Assembly (NCBI RefSeq): GCF_963422545.1
Contig: NZ_OY730263.1
Span: 28,158-92,157 of the forward strand
From: an uncultured Flavobacterium sp.
Lineage (GTDB): Bacteria > Bacteroidota > Bacteroidia > Flavobacteriales > Flavobacteriaceae
Direction: 5' to 3'
Length of the DNA: 64,000 nt
Made by a program: the position numbers and the translations under genes. Positions 33,364 to 41,905 of this stretch are shown here, piece after piece; within the stretch, counting starts at the first letter, position 1, and each line of letters begins with the position of its first letter. The notes beneath the pieces were generated by a model. That model ran no database searches. It saw nothing but the letters and a program-made list of their open reading frames with translations, and had not been told where the DNA came from.

Positions 33364-34590
33364 ATGAAAGATTTATTACAGCAATTTGAAAATAAAGCAC
33401 CTGAAATTGTTTTTAACTGGAAAGATTCTGAAACAGAAGCTGAAGGATGGACCGTTATTAATTCACTACGTGGAGGAGCTGCAGGTGGAGGAACAAGAAT
33501 GAGAAAAGGCTTAGATATGAATGAAGTTTTATCATTGGCCAAAACTATGGAAGTTAAATTTTCGGTTTCAGGACCTGCAATTGGCGGTGCTAAATCAGGA
33601 ATAAACTTTGACCCAAATGACCCTCGCAAAAAAGGAGTTTTGCAACGTTGGTACAAAGCGGTTTCGCCTTTATTAAAAAGTTACTACGGAACTGGTGGAG
33701 ATTTGAACGTAGATGAAATTCACGAAGTAATCCCGATGACGGAAGAATGTGGTGTTTGGCATCCGCAGGAAGGTGTTTTTAACGGACACTTTAAACCAAC
33801 TGAAGCTGACAAAATTAATAGAATCGGACAATTACGTCAAGGTGTTATTAAGGTTATCGAAAACCCAAAATTCTCACCGGATGTTACCAGAAAATATACA
33901 GTTGCCGATATGATTACCGGTTACGGTGTTGCCGAAGCTGTTCGTCATTTCTACGCTACTTATGGCGGAGAAATTAAAGGCAAAAAAGCTATTGTACAAG
34001 GTTTTGGAAATGTAGGTTCTGCAGCTGCTTTTTACCTGGCAGAAATGGGCGCAAAAGTTATTGGAATTATTGATCGCGATGGCGGATTAATTAAAGAAGA
34101 TGGTTTTTCTTTTGAAGAAATCAGAACTTTATTTTTGAATAAAGACGGAAACAAATTAGTTGCCGACAATATGATTCCGTTTGAAGAAATCAACTCAAAA
34201 ATATGGACAATTGGTGCCGAAATTTTCACACCTTGTGCCGCTTCAAGATTGGTTACTCAAGGTCAAATTGATAATTTAATTGCAAACGGATTAGAGGTAA
34301 TCTCTTGTGGTGCAAATGTTCCTTTTGCTGACAAAGAAATTTTCTTCGGATCTATTATGGAAGAAGTGGATCGTAAAGTGAGTTTGATTCCTGATTTTAT
34401 TTCGAACTGCGGAATGGCGAGAGTTTTTGCTTATTTCATGGAGAAAAAAGTTCAAATGACGGATGAAGCTATTTTTAATGATACATCAGAAATTATAAAA
34501 AATGCGATTGTAAAAGCGCACGCTTTAAACGCATCAAAAACAAATATCAGTGCAACTGCTTTCGAAATTGCATTGAAACAATTAGTATAA
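33364..34590 (+). CDS. Glu/Leu/Phe/Val dehydrogenase
   Basis: The 408-residue amino-acid dehydrogenase oxidatively deaminates an amino acid with NAD(P). The substrate-binding glycine-rich region and catalytic Lys77 are in GPAIGGAKSGINFDP, and the nucleotide-binding fold starts at VQGFGNVGSAAAFYLAEMGAKV (given in part). The N-terminus with LRGGAAGGGTRMRKG fits the shorter flavobacterial branch. Whether Glu or Leu is preferred cannot be read from sequence by eye. A terminator follows. Confidence 0.93.
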   Translation: MKDLLQQFENKAPEIVFNWKDSETEAEGWTVINSLRGGAAGGGTRMRKGLDMNEVLSLAKTMEVKFSVSGPAIGGAKSGINFDPNDPRKKGVLQRWYKAVSPLLKSYYGTGGDLNVDEIHEVIPMTEECGVWHPQEGVFNGHFKPTEADKINRIGQLRQGVIKVIENPKFSPDVTRKYTVADMITGYGVAEAVRHFYATYGGEIKGKKAIVQGFGNVGSAAAFYLAEMGAKVIGIIDRDGGLIKEDGFSFEEIRTLFLNKDGNKLVADNMIPFEEINSKIWTIGAEIFTPCAASRLVTQGQIDNLIANGLEVISCGANVPFADKEIFFGSIMEEVDRKVSLIPDFISNCGMARVFAYFMEKKVQMTDEAIFNDTSEIIKNAIVKAHALNASKTNISATAFEIALKQLV

Positions 34591-34611
34591 TTTAGTTTAT
34601 ACTTTAATTCT

Positions 34612-34649
34612 AAACGGATCAAATACCTTTATTTGGTCCGTTTTTTTTT
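34612..34649 (+). terminator. Terminator of the Glu/Leu dehydrogenase gene
   Basis: AACGGA and TCCGTT close a stem extended by CAAATA / TATTTG, followed by T9. Confidence 0.85.
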
Positions 34650-34990
34650 ACCGCAAAGTCCACAAAGTTTTTTCGCAAAGTTCACAAAGCTTAATTTGAG
34701 TTGATTCTCAAGCAAAGTTCACAAAGCTGTTTGTAGTATATCTCGCAAAATCGCAAAGAAAAACTTTGCGACTCTGCGACTTTGCGAAAAATAAATTAGC
34801 GTGCTTTGTAGTTAATTTTTTGCCACAGATTTACACGAATTAAAACGGATTAACTGCTTTGTGAACTTAATAAACTTAGTTTAAAGCAACTCAACAAAAC
34901 TTTGTGAACTTTGCGTAAATCTTTGCGAACTTTGCGGTTAATTTTTTACTACAGATTAGAAGCTAATGACCTTTGCGGTTAAATCTCTTC
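34650..34990. repeat. Repeat-rich spacer, CTTTGCGAACTTTGCG words
   Basis: The spacer holds many copies of GCAAAGTTCACAAAG on the left (34653-34730) and, inverted, CTTTGTGAACTTTGCG and CTTTGCGAACTTTGCGG on the right (34855-34985). The centre has AAAACTTTGCGACTCTGCG. Left and right can fold into a large hairpin. No open frame of note. Confidence 0.7.
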
Positions 34991-35060
34991 TTAGTTTCTA
35001 AACAATTTTTACTACTTTTAAACGTTTTTATTAAATACTATTACAAAACTCAGAATCAAA

Positions 35061-35960
35061 ATGACTTCTACGGATTCTTCAGATAAAAAGAAATCTCTAT
35101 TAATATCTACAGCAATTTATGCTGCTTTACTGTTGCTTTTATTTTTTATTCGTTTCTGGCCTCCTTATAATCCGGAGAACAATGTTGCGCTTGCTGAAGG
35201 CGGTGGCGGCGGTGGCGTAACGGTGAATTTTGGAGACAGTGACTTAGGTTCAGGAGCAAATTATAAAAGTGAAGTTCTGGAAGTAAAAAACGAAACCAAA
35301 CAAGCTCCGGCAAAGGCAACGCCTGACGAAGCTATAATTACTCAAGAAAACACAACTGATGCTAATGATGTAGTTATTCCGACAAAAGAGAAACCTAAAA
35401 AAGCAACTCCGGTTGTAAAACCTGAAACAAAACCTGTTCCTGAGAAGCCAAAGGTTTCTAATTCTACAAATGATGCTTTATCAAGCATTTTAAAAGGATC
35501 AAACAAAGGCGGTGATGGCGATGATAAAATTGCAGGAAATAAAGGAAAAGCTAACGGAAGTTTAAACTCTAACGGATATTACGGCTCTGGTGGTTCCGGT
35601 GGCGGAACTGGCGGAGGAAACGGAACAGGAAATGGTATTGGTACCGGAAGCGGTTATGGAGCCGGAAGCGGCGGTGGTTCTGGCGGCGGATCAGGTTATT
35701 CTTTAGGAAACAGAAAAGCATTATCTAAACCTGCACCAAAATATACTTGTGATGAAGCCGGAAAAGTAGTTGTAGAAGTGACAGTAGATCAAAACGGAAA
35801 AACTATAAGTGCAACTGCGGGAATAAAAGGCACAACAAATACAGCAAGTTGTTTATTAGAACAAGCCAAAATAGCGGCAATGAACACTAAATGGTCTCCT
35901 GATAGTAATGCAGCTGCAAAACAAATTGGAAAAATAATCTATAATTTCAGTTTGGATTAA
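35061..35960 (+). CDS. TonB-family energy transducer
   Basis: The 299-residue protein has one N-terminal membrane anchor (about 13-31), a Pro/Lys-rich stretch (about 105-135, KPKKATPVVKPETKPVPEKP), a Gly-rich linker (about 175-215) and a C-terminal domain (220-299) of the TonB type, with PAPKYTCDEAGKVVVEV and a pair of Cys. It should carry proton-motive energy from ExbB/ExbD to outer-membrane receptors. The ExbD and ExbB genes lie just beyond on the opposite strand, convergent with it, which is unusual for a co-working set. Confidence 0.85.
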   Translation: MTSTDSSDKKKSLLISTAIYAALLLLLFFIRFWPPYNPENNVALAEGGGGGGVTVNFGDSDLGSGANYKSEVLEVKNETKQAPAKATPDEAIITQENTTDANDVVIPTKEKPKKATPVVKPETKPVPEKPKVSNSTNDALSSILKGSNKGGDGDDKIAGNKGKANGSLNSNGYYGSGGSGGGTGGGNGTGNGIGTGSGYGAGSGGGSGGGSGYSLGNRKALSKPAPKYTCDEAGKVVVEVTVDQNGKTISATAGIKGTTNTASCLLEQAKIAAMNTKWSPDSNAAAKQIGKIIYNFSLD

Positions 35961-35990
35961 AACACGAATTGCACAGATTTACACAAATAG

Positions 35991-36028
35991 AAAAAGGCTT
36001 TCTGAAATATTTCAGAAAGCCTTTTTTA
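35991..36028 (+). terminator. Terminator of the TonB gene
   Basis: AAAAAGGCTTTCTGAAA and TTTCAGAAAGCCTTTTTT pair almost without a loop. Confidence 0.9.
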
Positions 36029-36047
36029 CTATAGATTCTTGTGAGTC

Positions 36048-36129
36048 TTTGCGAGGAACGAAGCAATCTCACTTAGTATGTTACACAACGTTTACTCGTA
36101 TTAGTGGGATTGCTTCGTTCCTCGCAAGG
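36048..36129. repeat. Inverted repeat, GCGAGGAACGAAGCAATC family
   Basis: GCGAGGAACGAAGCAATC at 36051-36068 faces GATTGCTTCGTTCCTCGC at 36108-36125. A diverged single arm occurs at 20198-20223. Confidence 0.85.
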
Positions 36130-36147
36130 ACAGATTATGTGTGTTTT

Positions 36148-36260
36148 GCGTGAGGGATAGGAGTTGGCTACCAAAGTAGCATGGATAGCCCGACCGCAAT
36201 AAAAAAATGGGCGAATCAACGTTATGCTGATTAGCCCATTTTTTTATTGTGGTCACGCCC
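36148..36260 (+). repeat. Structured dispersed element, copy 2
   Basis: It begins GCGTGAGGGATAGGAG, has GGATAGCCCG and a long hairpin (GACCGCAATAAAAAAATGG and its inverted copy ending GTGGTC), and ends CACGCCC. GCGTG pairs with CACGC. The T-run of the hairpin can also terminate the exbD transcript on the minus strand. Confidence 0.75.
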
Positions 36261-36271
36261 TAATGATAATT

Positions 36272-36667
36272 TTATTTCGGGCTTGTAGCAATGACAAACT
36301 TTAAGTTGTTCTTCACTCCTATTTGTAAAACATCTACTAAGTCCTGAACTTGTAAATTAAACGGAATTCGGACTACAACAGTTTGTTGTTTGTCTGCTCC
36401 AATTTTTGACATTAAAGTCGTTTCAAGGGCATCAAATTCAACCGGCTGTTTGTCGATGTAGAATTTTTTATCTTCGGTAACTGATAAACTTATCAGCTGT
36501 TTATTTGTTTTTTCATTTGCTTTCGCTTTCGGCAAAGTCATTTTGATGACATTAGGATTTGCAAGTGTTGAGATAATAAGGAAAAACAACAGCAGGAAAA
36601 ACATAATATCACTTAATGACGAAGTCGCTACTTCGGCATGAAATCTTCTTTTTCTCTTAATAGACAT
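36272..36667 (-). CDS. exbD: ExbD/TolR-family biopolymer transport protein
   Basis: The 131-residue protein has one N-terminal membrane helix (about 18-38) with the key Asp in SDIMFFLLLFFLI, and a periplasmic C-terminal domain (VQDLVDVLQIGVKNN). With ExbB it forms the proton-driven motor that energises TonB. It follows exbB by 3 nt on the minus strand, so both are on one mRNA. Confidence 0.93.
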   Translation of the reverse strand: MSIKRKRRFHAEVATSSLSDIMFFLLLFFLIISTLANPNVIKMTLPKAKANEKTNKQLISLSVTEDKKFYIDKQPVEFDALETTLMSKIGADKQQTVVVRIPFNLQVQDLVDVLQIGVKNNLKFVIATSPK

Positions 36668-36670
36668 AAC

Positions 36671-37366
36671 TTATGCTCTTTGAATAATGTTTACAAATTC
36701 TAGTATTTGTTTCTGAATTTTTAAAGCAAAATCATCAATTTTTCCGTTTAACAAATGGTACGCACTGTAGGCAATAATCCCCACAATTAATCCGGAACCG
36801 GAACTAATCATTTTTTCATACAAACCTCCAGAAATGTTTCCGATACTAATATTTTCTGTAACCGAGATACTGTAGAAAATCTTGATAACTCCAGAAATAG
36901 TTCCGATAAAACCAAGTGTTGGTGCGATACCAGCAATAAGTCCTAAATGACCTAAACGTCTTTCCATTTCTCCAATTTCGATATCAGCGGCACGATCCAT
37001 ATTTGATTCGATTTCGGCAATTGGTCTTCCAATAACCAGAACTCCTTCTTTCAAAATGTTTCCGGCTGCAGTATTGCTTCTTTCTACAATTGTTCTTGCC
37101 AGTTCGATATTACCTGAATTTAGCTTATCACCCACATCCTGCATTAATCTGCTGTCAATTTTTGAAGCTTTGCTAATGTATAAATAACGTTCTATGATTA
37201 CATAAAAAGTATAGAATAATAAGATGGCAATTGGAATCAGGAAAAAACCTCCTTTTAAGATAAATCCTAAAACAGAGATTTCGGTATTTGGAGCAATTTT
37301 TTCGATAACTACGTTAGAAGCGGCATTTGCAATGGTATCTGTTTGTACTTGAATAAAACTAAACAT
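36671..37366 (-). CDS. exbB: MotA/TolQ/ExbB proton channel family protein
   Basis: The 231-residue protein has three membrane segments (about 30-53, 140-165, 178-205) and the conserved GLIAGIAPTLGFIGTISGVI and ISSGSGLIVGIIAYSAYH. It is the proton-channel partner of ExbD. The first gene of the exbB-exbD pair, divergent from folC. Family typical length. Confidence 0.93.
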   Translation of the reverse strand: MFSFIQVQTDTIANAASNVVIEKIAPNTEISVLGFILKGGFFLIPIAILLFYTFYVIIERYLYISKASKIDSRLMQDVGDKLNSGNIELARTIVERSNTAAGNILKEGVLVIGRPIAEIESNMDRAADIEIGEMERRLGHLGLIAGIAPTLGFIGTISGVIKIFYSISVTENISIGNISGGLYEKMISSGSGLIVGIIAYSAYHLLNGKIDDFALKIQKQILEFVNIIQRA

Positions 37367-37497
37367 ACATTAATTCTGGTTTTTAATAATTAATTCTAAA
37401 AAATATTTGAAATTTGCAATAAAGATAATTTTCACTGTAATATAAAACTAAAAAAAACGAAAATTATTTCAATCAACAACACTTTTAACCAAAATAA

Positions 37498-38733
37498 ATG
37501 AACTATCAGGAAACTACCAATTGGATGTTTAATCAACTACCAATGTACCAACTTCAAGGCGCTTCGGCATATAAAGAAGATTTGACCAATATTAAGTTGC
37601 TGGCAGCACATCTTGATAATCCTCAAAATGGTCTAAAATGTATTCATGTTGCAGGAACCAACGGCAAAGGATCGACCTCACATATGTTATCTTCTGTTTT
37701 GCAGGAAGCGGGATATACAGTTGGTTTATACACTTCGCCTCATTTAAAAGATTTTAGAGAGAGAATAAAAATTAGCGGCAAAGAAATTTCAGAAGATTTT
37801 GTTTGTGAATTTATCGCCAAACACAAAGATTTTTTTGAAGCTAATGATATGAGTTTTTTCGAAATGTCAGTAGGCTTGGCTTTTGATTATTTCGCTTCAG
37901 AAAAAGTAGACATTGCTATTATCGAAGTTGGTCTAGGCGGAAGACTTGACGCGACCAATATTATAACACCATTAGTTTCTGTAATTACAAACATTGACTT
38001 AGATCATACTCAGTTTTTAGGAAATACTCCTGCGGCAATTGCGGGCGAAAAAGCCGGAATCATAAAACCAAATGTTCCTGTTGTTATTGGAGAATATACG
38101 CCAGAAACTCAGCCTGTATTTTTGGCTAAAGCCGAAGAAAATAAAGCACCTATTTATTTTGCTTCCGATTTAATTTCGACCGTTTATCCGTCTGATTTAA
38201 TTGGCGATTATCAATTTCATAACAAGAAAACAGTTCAGCAAACTATCGCCGTTTTGAATTCTCAAAAGGAATTTAATGTTTCCGATGAAAATCTAAAATC
38301 AGGCTTATTAAAAGTTGTAAAAAATACCGGTTTGCAAGGAAGATGGCAGCAATTGGGAGAAAATCCAAAAATCATTTGCGACACAGCTCATAATAAACAC
38401 GGATTAGCGGTTGTAATGAATCAGATTCAAAAAGAAACTTTTGAAAATCTACATATTGTTTTAGGAGTTGTAAACGACAAAGATCTGGAATCTATTTTGC
38501 CACTGTTTCCTAAAAAAGCGCAATATTATTTCTGCAGTCCCAACTCAGCAAGAGGGTTAAGTGTTGAAATACTGCAAGATACTGCTAAGAAACACAATTT
38601 AACAGGAGAAAAATATAATTCTGTAGAAAAAGCGTTTACAGAAGCGAAGAAAAATGCTACAGAAAATGATTTTATTTATATTGGCGGAAGTACGTTTGTT
38701 GTGGCGGAATTGCCTTTAAATAAAGAGAATTAA
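37498..38733 (+). CDS. folC: Bifunctional folylpolyglutamate/dihydrofolate synthase
   Basis: The 411-residue Mur-ligase-type enzyme has the ATP loop HVAGTNGKGSTSH (P-loop about 53-61), then YTSPHLKDFRERIKI, EVGLGGRLDATN and a C-terminal domain with DTAHNKHG. It adds glutamate to dihydropteroate or tetrahydrofolate. Length and motif order are normal. The neighbour exbB is divergent, an arrangement that is often seen in flavobacteria. Confidence 0.95.
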   Translation: MNYQETTNWMFNQLPMYQLQGASAYKEDLTNIKLLAAHLDNPQNGLKCIHVAGTNGKGSTSHMLSSVLQEAGYTVGLYTSPHLKDFRERIKISGKEISEDFVCEFIAKHKDFFEANDMSFFEMSVGLAFDYFASEKVDIAIIEVGLGGRLDATNIITPLVSVITNIDLDHTQFLGNTPAAIAGEKAGIIKPNVPVVIGEYTPETQPVFLAKAEENKAPIYFASDLISTVYPSDLIGDYQFHNKKTVQQTIAVLNSQKEFNVSDENLKSGLLKVVKNTGLQGRWQQLGENPKIICDTAHNKHGLAVVMNQIQKETFENLHIVLGVVNDKDLESILPLFPKKAQYYFCSPNSARGLSVEILQDTAKKHNLTGEKYNSVEKAFTEAKKNATENDFIYIGGSTFVVAELPLNKEN

Positions 38734-38840
38734 ACTCTTGCATTAAAACTGCACTAAAAATCGCCCTAAAAAATATAATCACTTGATTTTTAATGATTTA
38801 AATTTGTATAGTTTTTTTAATAACCAAACAATTTTATATC

Positions 38841-39641
38841 ATGAAAAGAAGAAACACCCTGGCTCTGGGACTCATCGTATTGATGGTTCTAGTGGGCGCG
38901 AAAATTTGCGCGCAAGAAAAAGAAAAACCTGTATTTATTACAGTAACTACTTTACACCGAAATTTAGGTTCTGACGGAAAAGACTGGAAAGCTGGCGAAC
39001 AGGAATACTTTGATAAAGTTACCAGTAAAAATGATTTGATTATAGGTTCTGAAATTCTTACCCATTATTATACGGAGGATAATACTGAAGTTGTTCTTGT
39101 AAGTGTTTACAAAACTTGGGAAGATATTGAAAAAGCAGGTGAACTCAGTGACGAATTAATCAAAAAAGCCTGGCCGGATGAGAAAGCCAGAAAAGCTTTT
39201 TTTGACAAATATGAAAGTTATTATTCACCGATGCACTCAGATGAAATTTATCAAAGTGTAACTTCTGTTGGCAGAAAGGAATACAAAGACGAAACCAAAA
39301 AACCAATGATTGTTTACATTCGTAAATCTCAGTTGAGTTTTCAAGGCAAAGGAGGTGGCCTAAAAGAATTTAATGAAAAAATTACTTTTAATGATCCTTA
39401 TATAAAAGCGTATTATCCGTATCGTCATTCCTGGGGATCTAATAGTACTGATTTTCTGGAAGCGTTTTTCTATGATTCTCTCACAGATTTAGAAAAATCG
39501 AATGATAAAGTAACAGAACTTATAAAAACAACCTGGCCAAAAGAAAAAGATCAGGATGCTTTTTTTGATGAATTACAAAAATCATTCACCGGAAAACACA
39601 GCGATTACATCTACAGAAACATTCCGTCATTGTCAAAATAA
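38841..39641 (+). CDS. Exported two-repeat protein of unknown function
   Basis: The 266-residue protein has a signal peptide (about 1-24, GAKICAQ) and two similar halves. The pattern ...W(P)DEKARKAFFDKYESYYSPMHSDEIYQSV in the first half returns as WPKEKDQDAFFDELQKSF..KHSDYIYRNI in the second. Each half looks like a ferredoxin-like alpha/beta unit, as in dimeric alpha-beta barrel proteins, so the protein may form a barrel within one chain. No catalytic residues are evident. A -7 box TAAATTTG lies at 38799-38806. Function unknown. Confidence 0.75.
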   Translation: MKRRNTLALGLIVLMVLVGAKICAQEKEKPVFITVTTLHRNLGSDGKDWKAGEQEYFDKVTSKNDLIIGSEILTHYYTEDNTEVVLVSVYKTWEDIEKAGELSDELIKKAWPDEKARKAFFDKYESYYSPMHSDEIYQSVTSVGRKEYKDETKKPMIVYIRKSQLSFQGKGGGLKEFNEKITFNDPYIKAYYPYRHSWGSNSTDFLEAFFYDSLTDLEKSNDKVTELIKTTWPKEKDQDAFFDELQKSFTGKHSDYIYRNIPSLSK

Positions 39642-39732
39642 AAATAACCATCAAAATCTACAATCATAACAAATTCTACCCCAGCGACATAGAAAATACA
39701 TTAAAAAAAATTCAAACTTTTAATGTATTTTC

Positions 39733-39763
39733 TTTGCAGAACTCGAAAACTAGCGTATATTTG
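39733..39763 (+). promoter_or_regulatory. Promoter of tRNA-Val
   Basis: TTTG (39733-39736), a 19-nt spacer and TATATTTG (39756-39763) match the phylum consensus exactly, 38 nt before the tRNA. Confidence 0.85.
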
Positions 39764-39801
39764 CACTCGCAATCACGAAATGATAGCAACCTAGTAAAAT
39801 A

Positions 39802-39879
39802 GGGCGATTAGCTCAGCTGGTTCAGAGCACCTCGTTTACACCGAGGGGGTCGGGGGTTCGAACCCCTCATCGCCCACCA
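39802..39879 (+). tRNA. tRNA-Val (anticodon TAC), CCA encoded
   Basis: The acceptor arms GGGCGAT and ATCGCCC pair, with D arm GCTC / GAGC, an anticodon stem CCTCG / CGAGG holding TTTACAC (anticodon TAC) and a T arm GGGGG TTCGAAC CCCTC-type. Discriminator A at 39876, then CCA to 39879. It marks the left edge of the accessory gene string. Confidence 0.95.
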
Positions 39880-39881
39880 AG

Positions 39882-39912
39882 AAACTCCTTAAGAAATTAA
39901 GGAGTTTTTTTT
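39882..39912 (+). terminator. Terminator hairpin CTCCTTAA, copy 1 (tRNA-Val)
   Basis: AAACTCCTTAA and TTAAGGAGTTT pair around GAAA, with T8 after. Near-identical hairpins follow at 42329, 43096 and 46996, with a half copy at 44351. Confidence 0.9.
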
Positions 39913-40306
39913 ATGCTTTTTTTTTACGAATCTTCATATTCAGGTGGCGGTCGAAGTCAGAGACCATTCACACAGTATTTCGCCAGAACTCGGGTGAGGA
40001 ACGAGGCATAACATCATGCGCACTTTATGTGTCTGATATTCTGTAAATTTGCTAACTTTTTTTCTTTTTGGAGTACTTTTATTGTAGCTTAAAATAAGGA
40101 TTGACAAAAAAAAACTGCTTGAATTTTATCATCATTTTTTCTCTAACGAATAATAAAAGGATTAAATACATAGAAGCACTCTATGTAATTAATAATTTCA
40201 AAAATATGACCGACATTATAAAATAAAAAACAACCCGAAAGTTGTTTTAAATTGTGCTAGAATATTACTACAGTTTAATTTATTATTTTTATAAAAAAAA
40301 ATCAAA
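39913..40306 (+). other. Spacer between tRNA-Val and the nuclease-like gene
   Basis: No gene was found. It holds a somewhat GC-richer stretch (39945-40020) unlike its surroundings, and a hairpin AAACAAC / GTTGTTT at 40228-40247 about 60 nt before the next start. The GC-rich stretch may be a fragment of foreign DNA. Confidence 0.4.
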
Positions 40307-41692
40307 ATGGGAAATTTAGATAAGGAACTAGTTGAGGAAATTACCAAAAATAGATTTGATATTTTTGTTTTAAATAGTCGACATCCAAACTCAAAATTTA
40401 TTGCAAAGGAATTGGAATATTATTCAAATTTCAACAAAACAATTCTAGGTACAATATTATTTGACTATACTGACGAAGATTTTAGTTGTGTTATACTTTG
40501 CAGAGATGAAAATAGAAAATTTAAAGCATTTGATGTAAAAACGGATTTTAAATCAATCGCAGTAGCTAGAAAATGGATAAAAAGAAAGATTAAGGATTAC
40601 ACCCGTAATAAGCTAGAAGTTGTTGAACAGGGAGATAACGAAAAAGGAGTTGAATTATTTAATGATATTGTAGCCAAGTCAAAAATGCATCCTTACTATG
40701 TTATATTGAGAGATGATCTTTCAAAAGTGCCAGCAAAAAGTGCAATTATTGAGATTGCAAATCATTTCGGAGATATAGATGGAAATTTTGTAGACCAATT
40801 TCAATCAGTTAATGGATTTGATTCAAGATTATGGGAAATTTATCTTTTTGCTTTTTTAACGGAAGAAGGTTTTCTTTTTGACAGATCCAAATTTAGACCA
40901 GATTTTGTTGTGAATAAAGATGGAATTGAAATTGGAATTGAGGCAGTTATAGTTGCACGTCCTAAAAACAACCCACCTACTACTCACCCATCAACAATAT
41001 TAAGAATAACACCTGAGGAAGTTGAAAAGGAAAACAGCAATGATATGCCGTTGCGATTTGGGAGTGCACTCTATTCAAAAATGACAAAAAAATATTGGGA
41101 AGATGCTCATTTAAAAGATAAACCGTTAATATTGGCAATTGCAGATTTTCATGCTGACCAATCTATGCTATGGTCATTTCCTGCCTTGTTAGGCTACATT
41201 TACGGCTATGACTATCCTTATTCCTTCAATGAAAATAAAGAACTAGTTATTACTCCGAAAAAAATAGAACCTTATGTGAAACCTAATGGAGAATTAATTG
41301 ATTCTGGTTTTTTCTTTACTAAAGATTCTGAAAATGTTAGCGCAATTTTATTTTCTGCTACAGCTACAATATCAAAATTTTCTAGAATGGGAATACAAGC
41401 AGGTTTCGGTGTAAAAGAACATACAGTTTTGAGAATGGGGGCGAAATTTAATCATGACTCAAATGCTTTTTTACCTAAAAAATTTGCTTATGAAGTTAAC
41501 GAAAACTGTACTGAGACTTGGGGAGAAGGTGTTAATTTGTTTCATAATCCCAACGCAAAATATCCAATTGACATTGATTTATTTCCTAATGTAGCTCATC
41601 ATTTTTTGATAGATGAACATATACATAGTATTTATCCAGAATTCCATCCTTATTTTTCAATCAATCAAATTTTAATTCCTAAACCAAAATAA
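40307..41692 (+). CDS. Accessory protein with a PD-(D/E)XK-nuclease-like core
   Basis: No known family was identified for this 461-residue protein. Residues 172-214 read like a restriction-endonuclease-fold core: RLWEIYLFAFLTEEGF (Glu177 on a helix), then RPDF (Asp199) and a strand GIEIGIEAVI (Glu208/Glu212). The usual Lys of ExK is not obvious. The N-terminal part (1-120) has beta strands and a Lys/Arg-rich helix (KWIKRKIKDYTRNK). The gene is followed by an XRE regulator gene in the tRNA-linked accessory string. A defence or DNA-processing role is inference only. Confidence 0.65.
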   Translation: MGNLDKELVEEITKNRFDIFVLNSRHPNSKFIAKELEYYSNFNKTILGTILFDYTDEDFSCVILCRDENRKFKAFDVKTDFKSIAVARKWIKRKIKDYTRNKLEVVEQGDNEKGVELFNDIVAKSKMHPYYVILRDDLSKVPAKSAIIEIANHFGDIDGNFVDQFQSVNGFDSRLWEIYLFAFLTEEGFLFDRSKFRPDFVVNKDGIEIGIEAVIVARPKNNPPTTHPSTILRITPEEVEKENSNDMPLRFGSALYSKMTKKYWEDAHLKDKPLILAIADFHADQSMLWSFPALLGYIYGYDYPYSFNENKELVITPKKIEPYVKPNGELIDSGFFFTKDSENVSAILFSATATISKFSRMGIQAGFGVKEHTVLRMGAKFNHDSNAFLPKKFAYEVNENCTETWGEGVNLFHNPNAKYPIDIDLFPNVAHHFLIDEHIHSIYPEFHPYFSINQILIPKPK

Positions 41693-41724
41693 CCTTTTAG
41701 ATAGCAAAAATCATTATACTCTCA

Positions 41725-41775
41725 TTGAAATCTTCTCTAAATCCTGCAAAAAATGTTTCACAAACAGATTCATAA
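41725..41775 (+). other. Possible gene-tail remnant 1
   Basis: The frame LKSSLNPAKNVSQTDS-stop resembles the tail SKVSSNLVKEDS-stop at 44315-44353. Both lie in intergenic DNA of the same string and may be ends of lost genes. Confidence 0.25.
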
Positions 41776-41893
41776 AAACCATAAAATTCCAAAAACCCCA
41801 TAGTCAAATGATTTTGAAGTTTTTATATATAATTGTATCTCACAATTTCAAGCTTGTTTTTTACCAAATGGGAAATTTCTGAGAATTTTTAAA

Positions 41894-41901
41894 TATCTTT
41901 G
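41894..41901 (+). promoter_or_regulatory. -7 box 4 nt before the XRE start codon
   Basis: TATCTTTG fits TANNTTTG; the ATG is at 41906. As with the GbsR-type gene, this predicts a leaderless mRNA. No good -33 box. Confidence 0.55.
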
Positions 41902-41905
41902 AACT

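Noticed and set aside
39945..40020. The GC-richer stretch after tRNA-Val as an RNA gene
   Set aside because: No consistent stem set could be drawn by eye and it matches no RNA I know; left as unexplained spacer.
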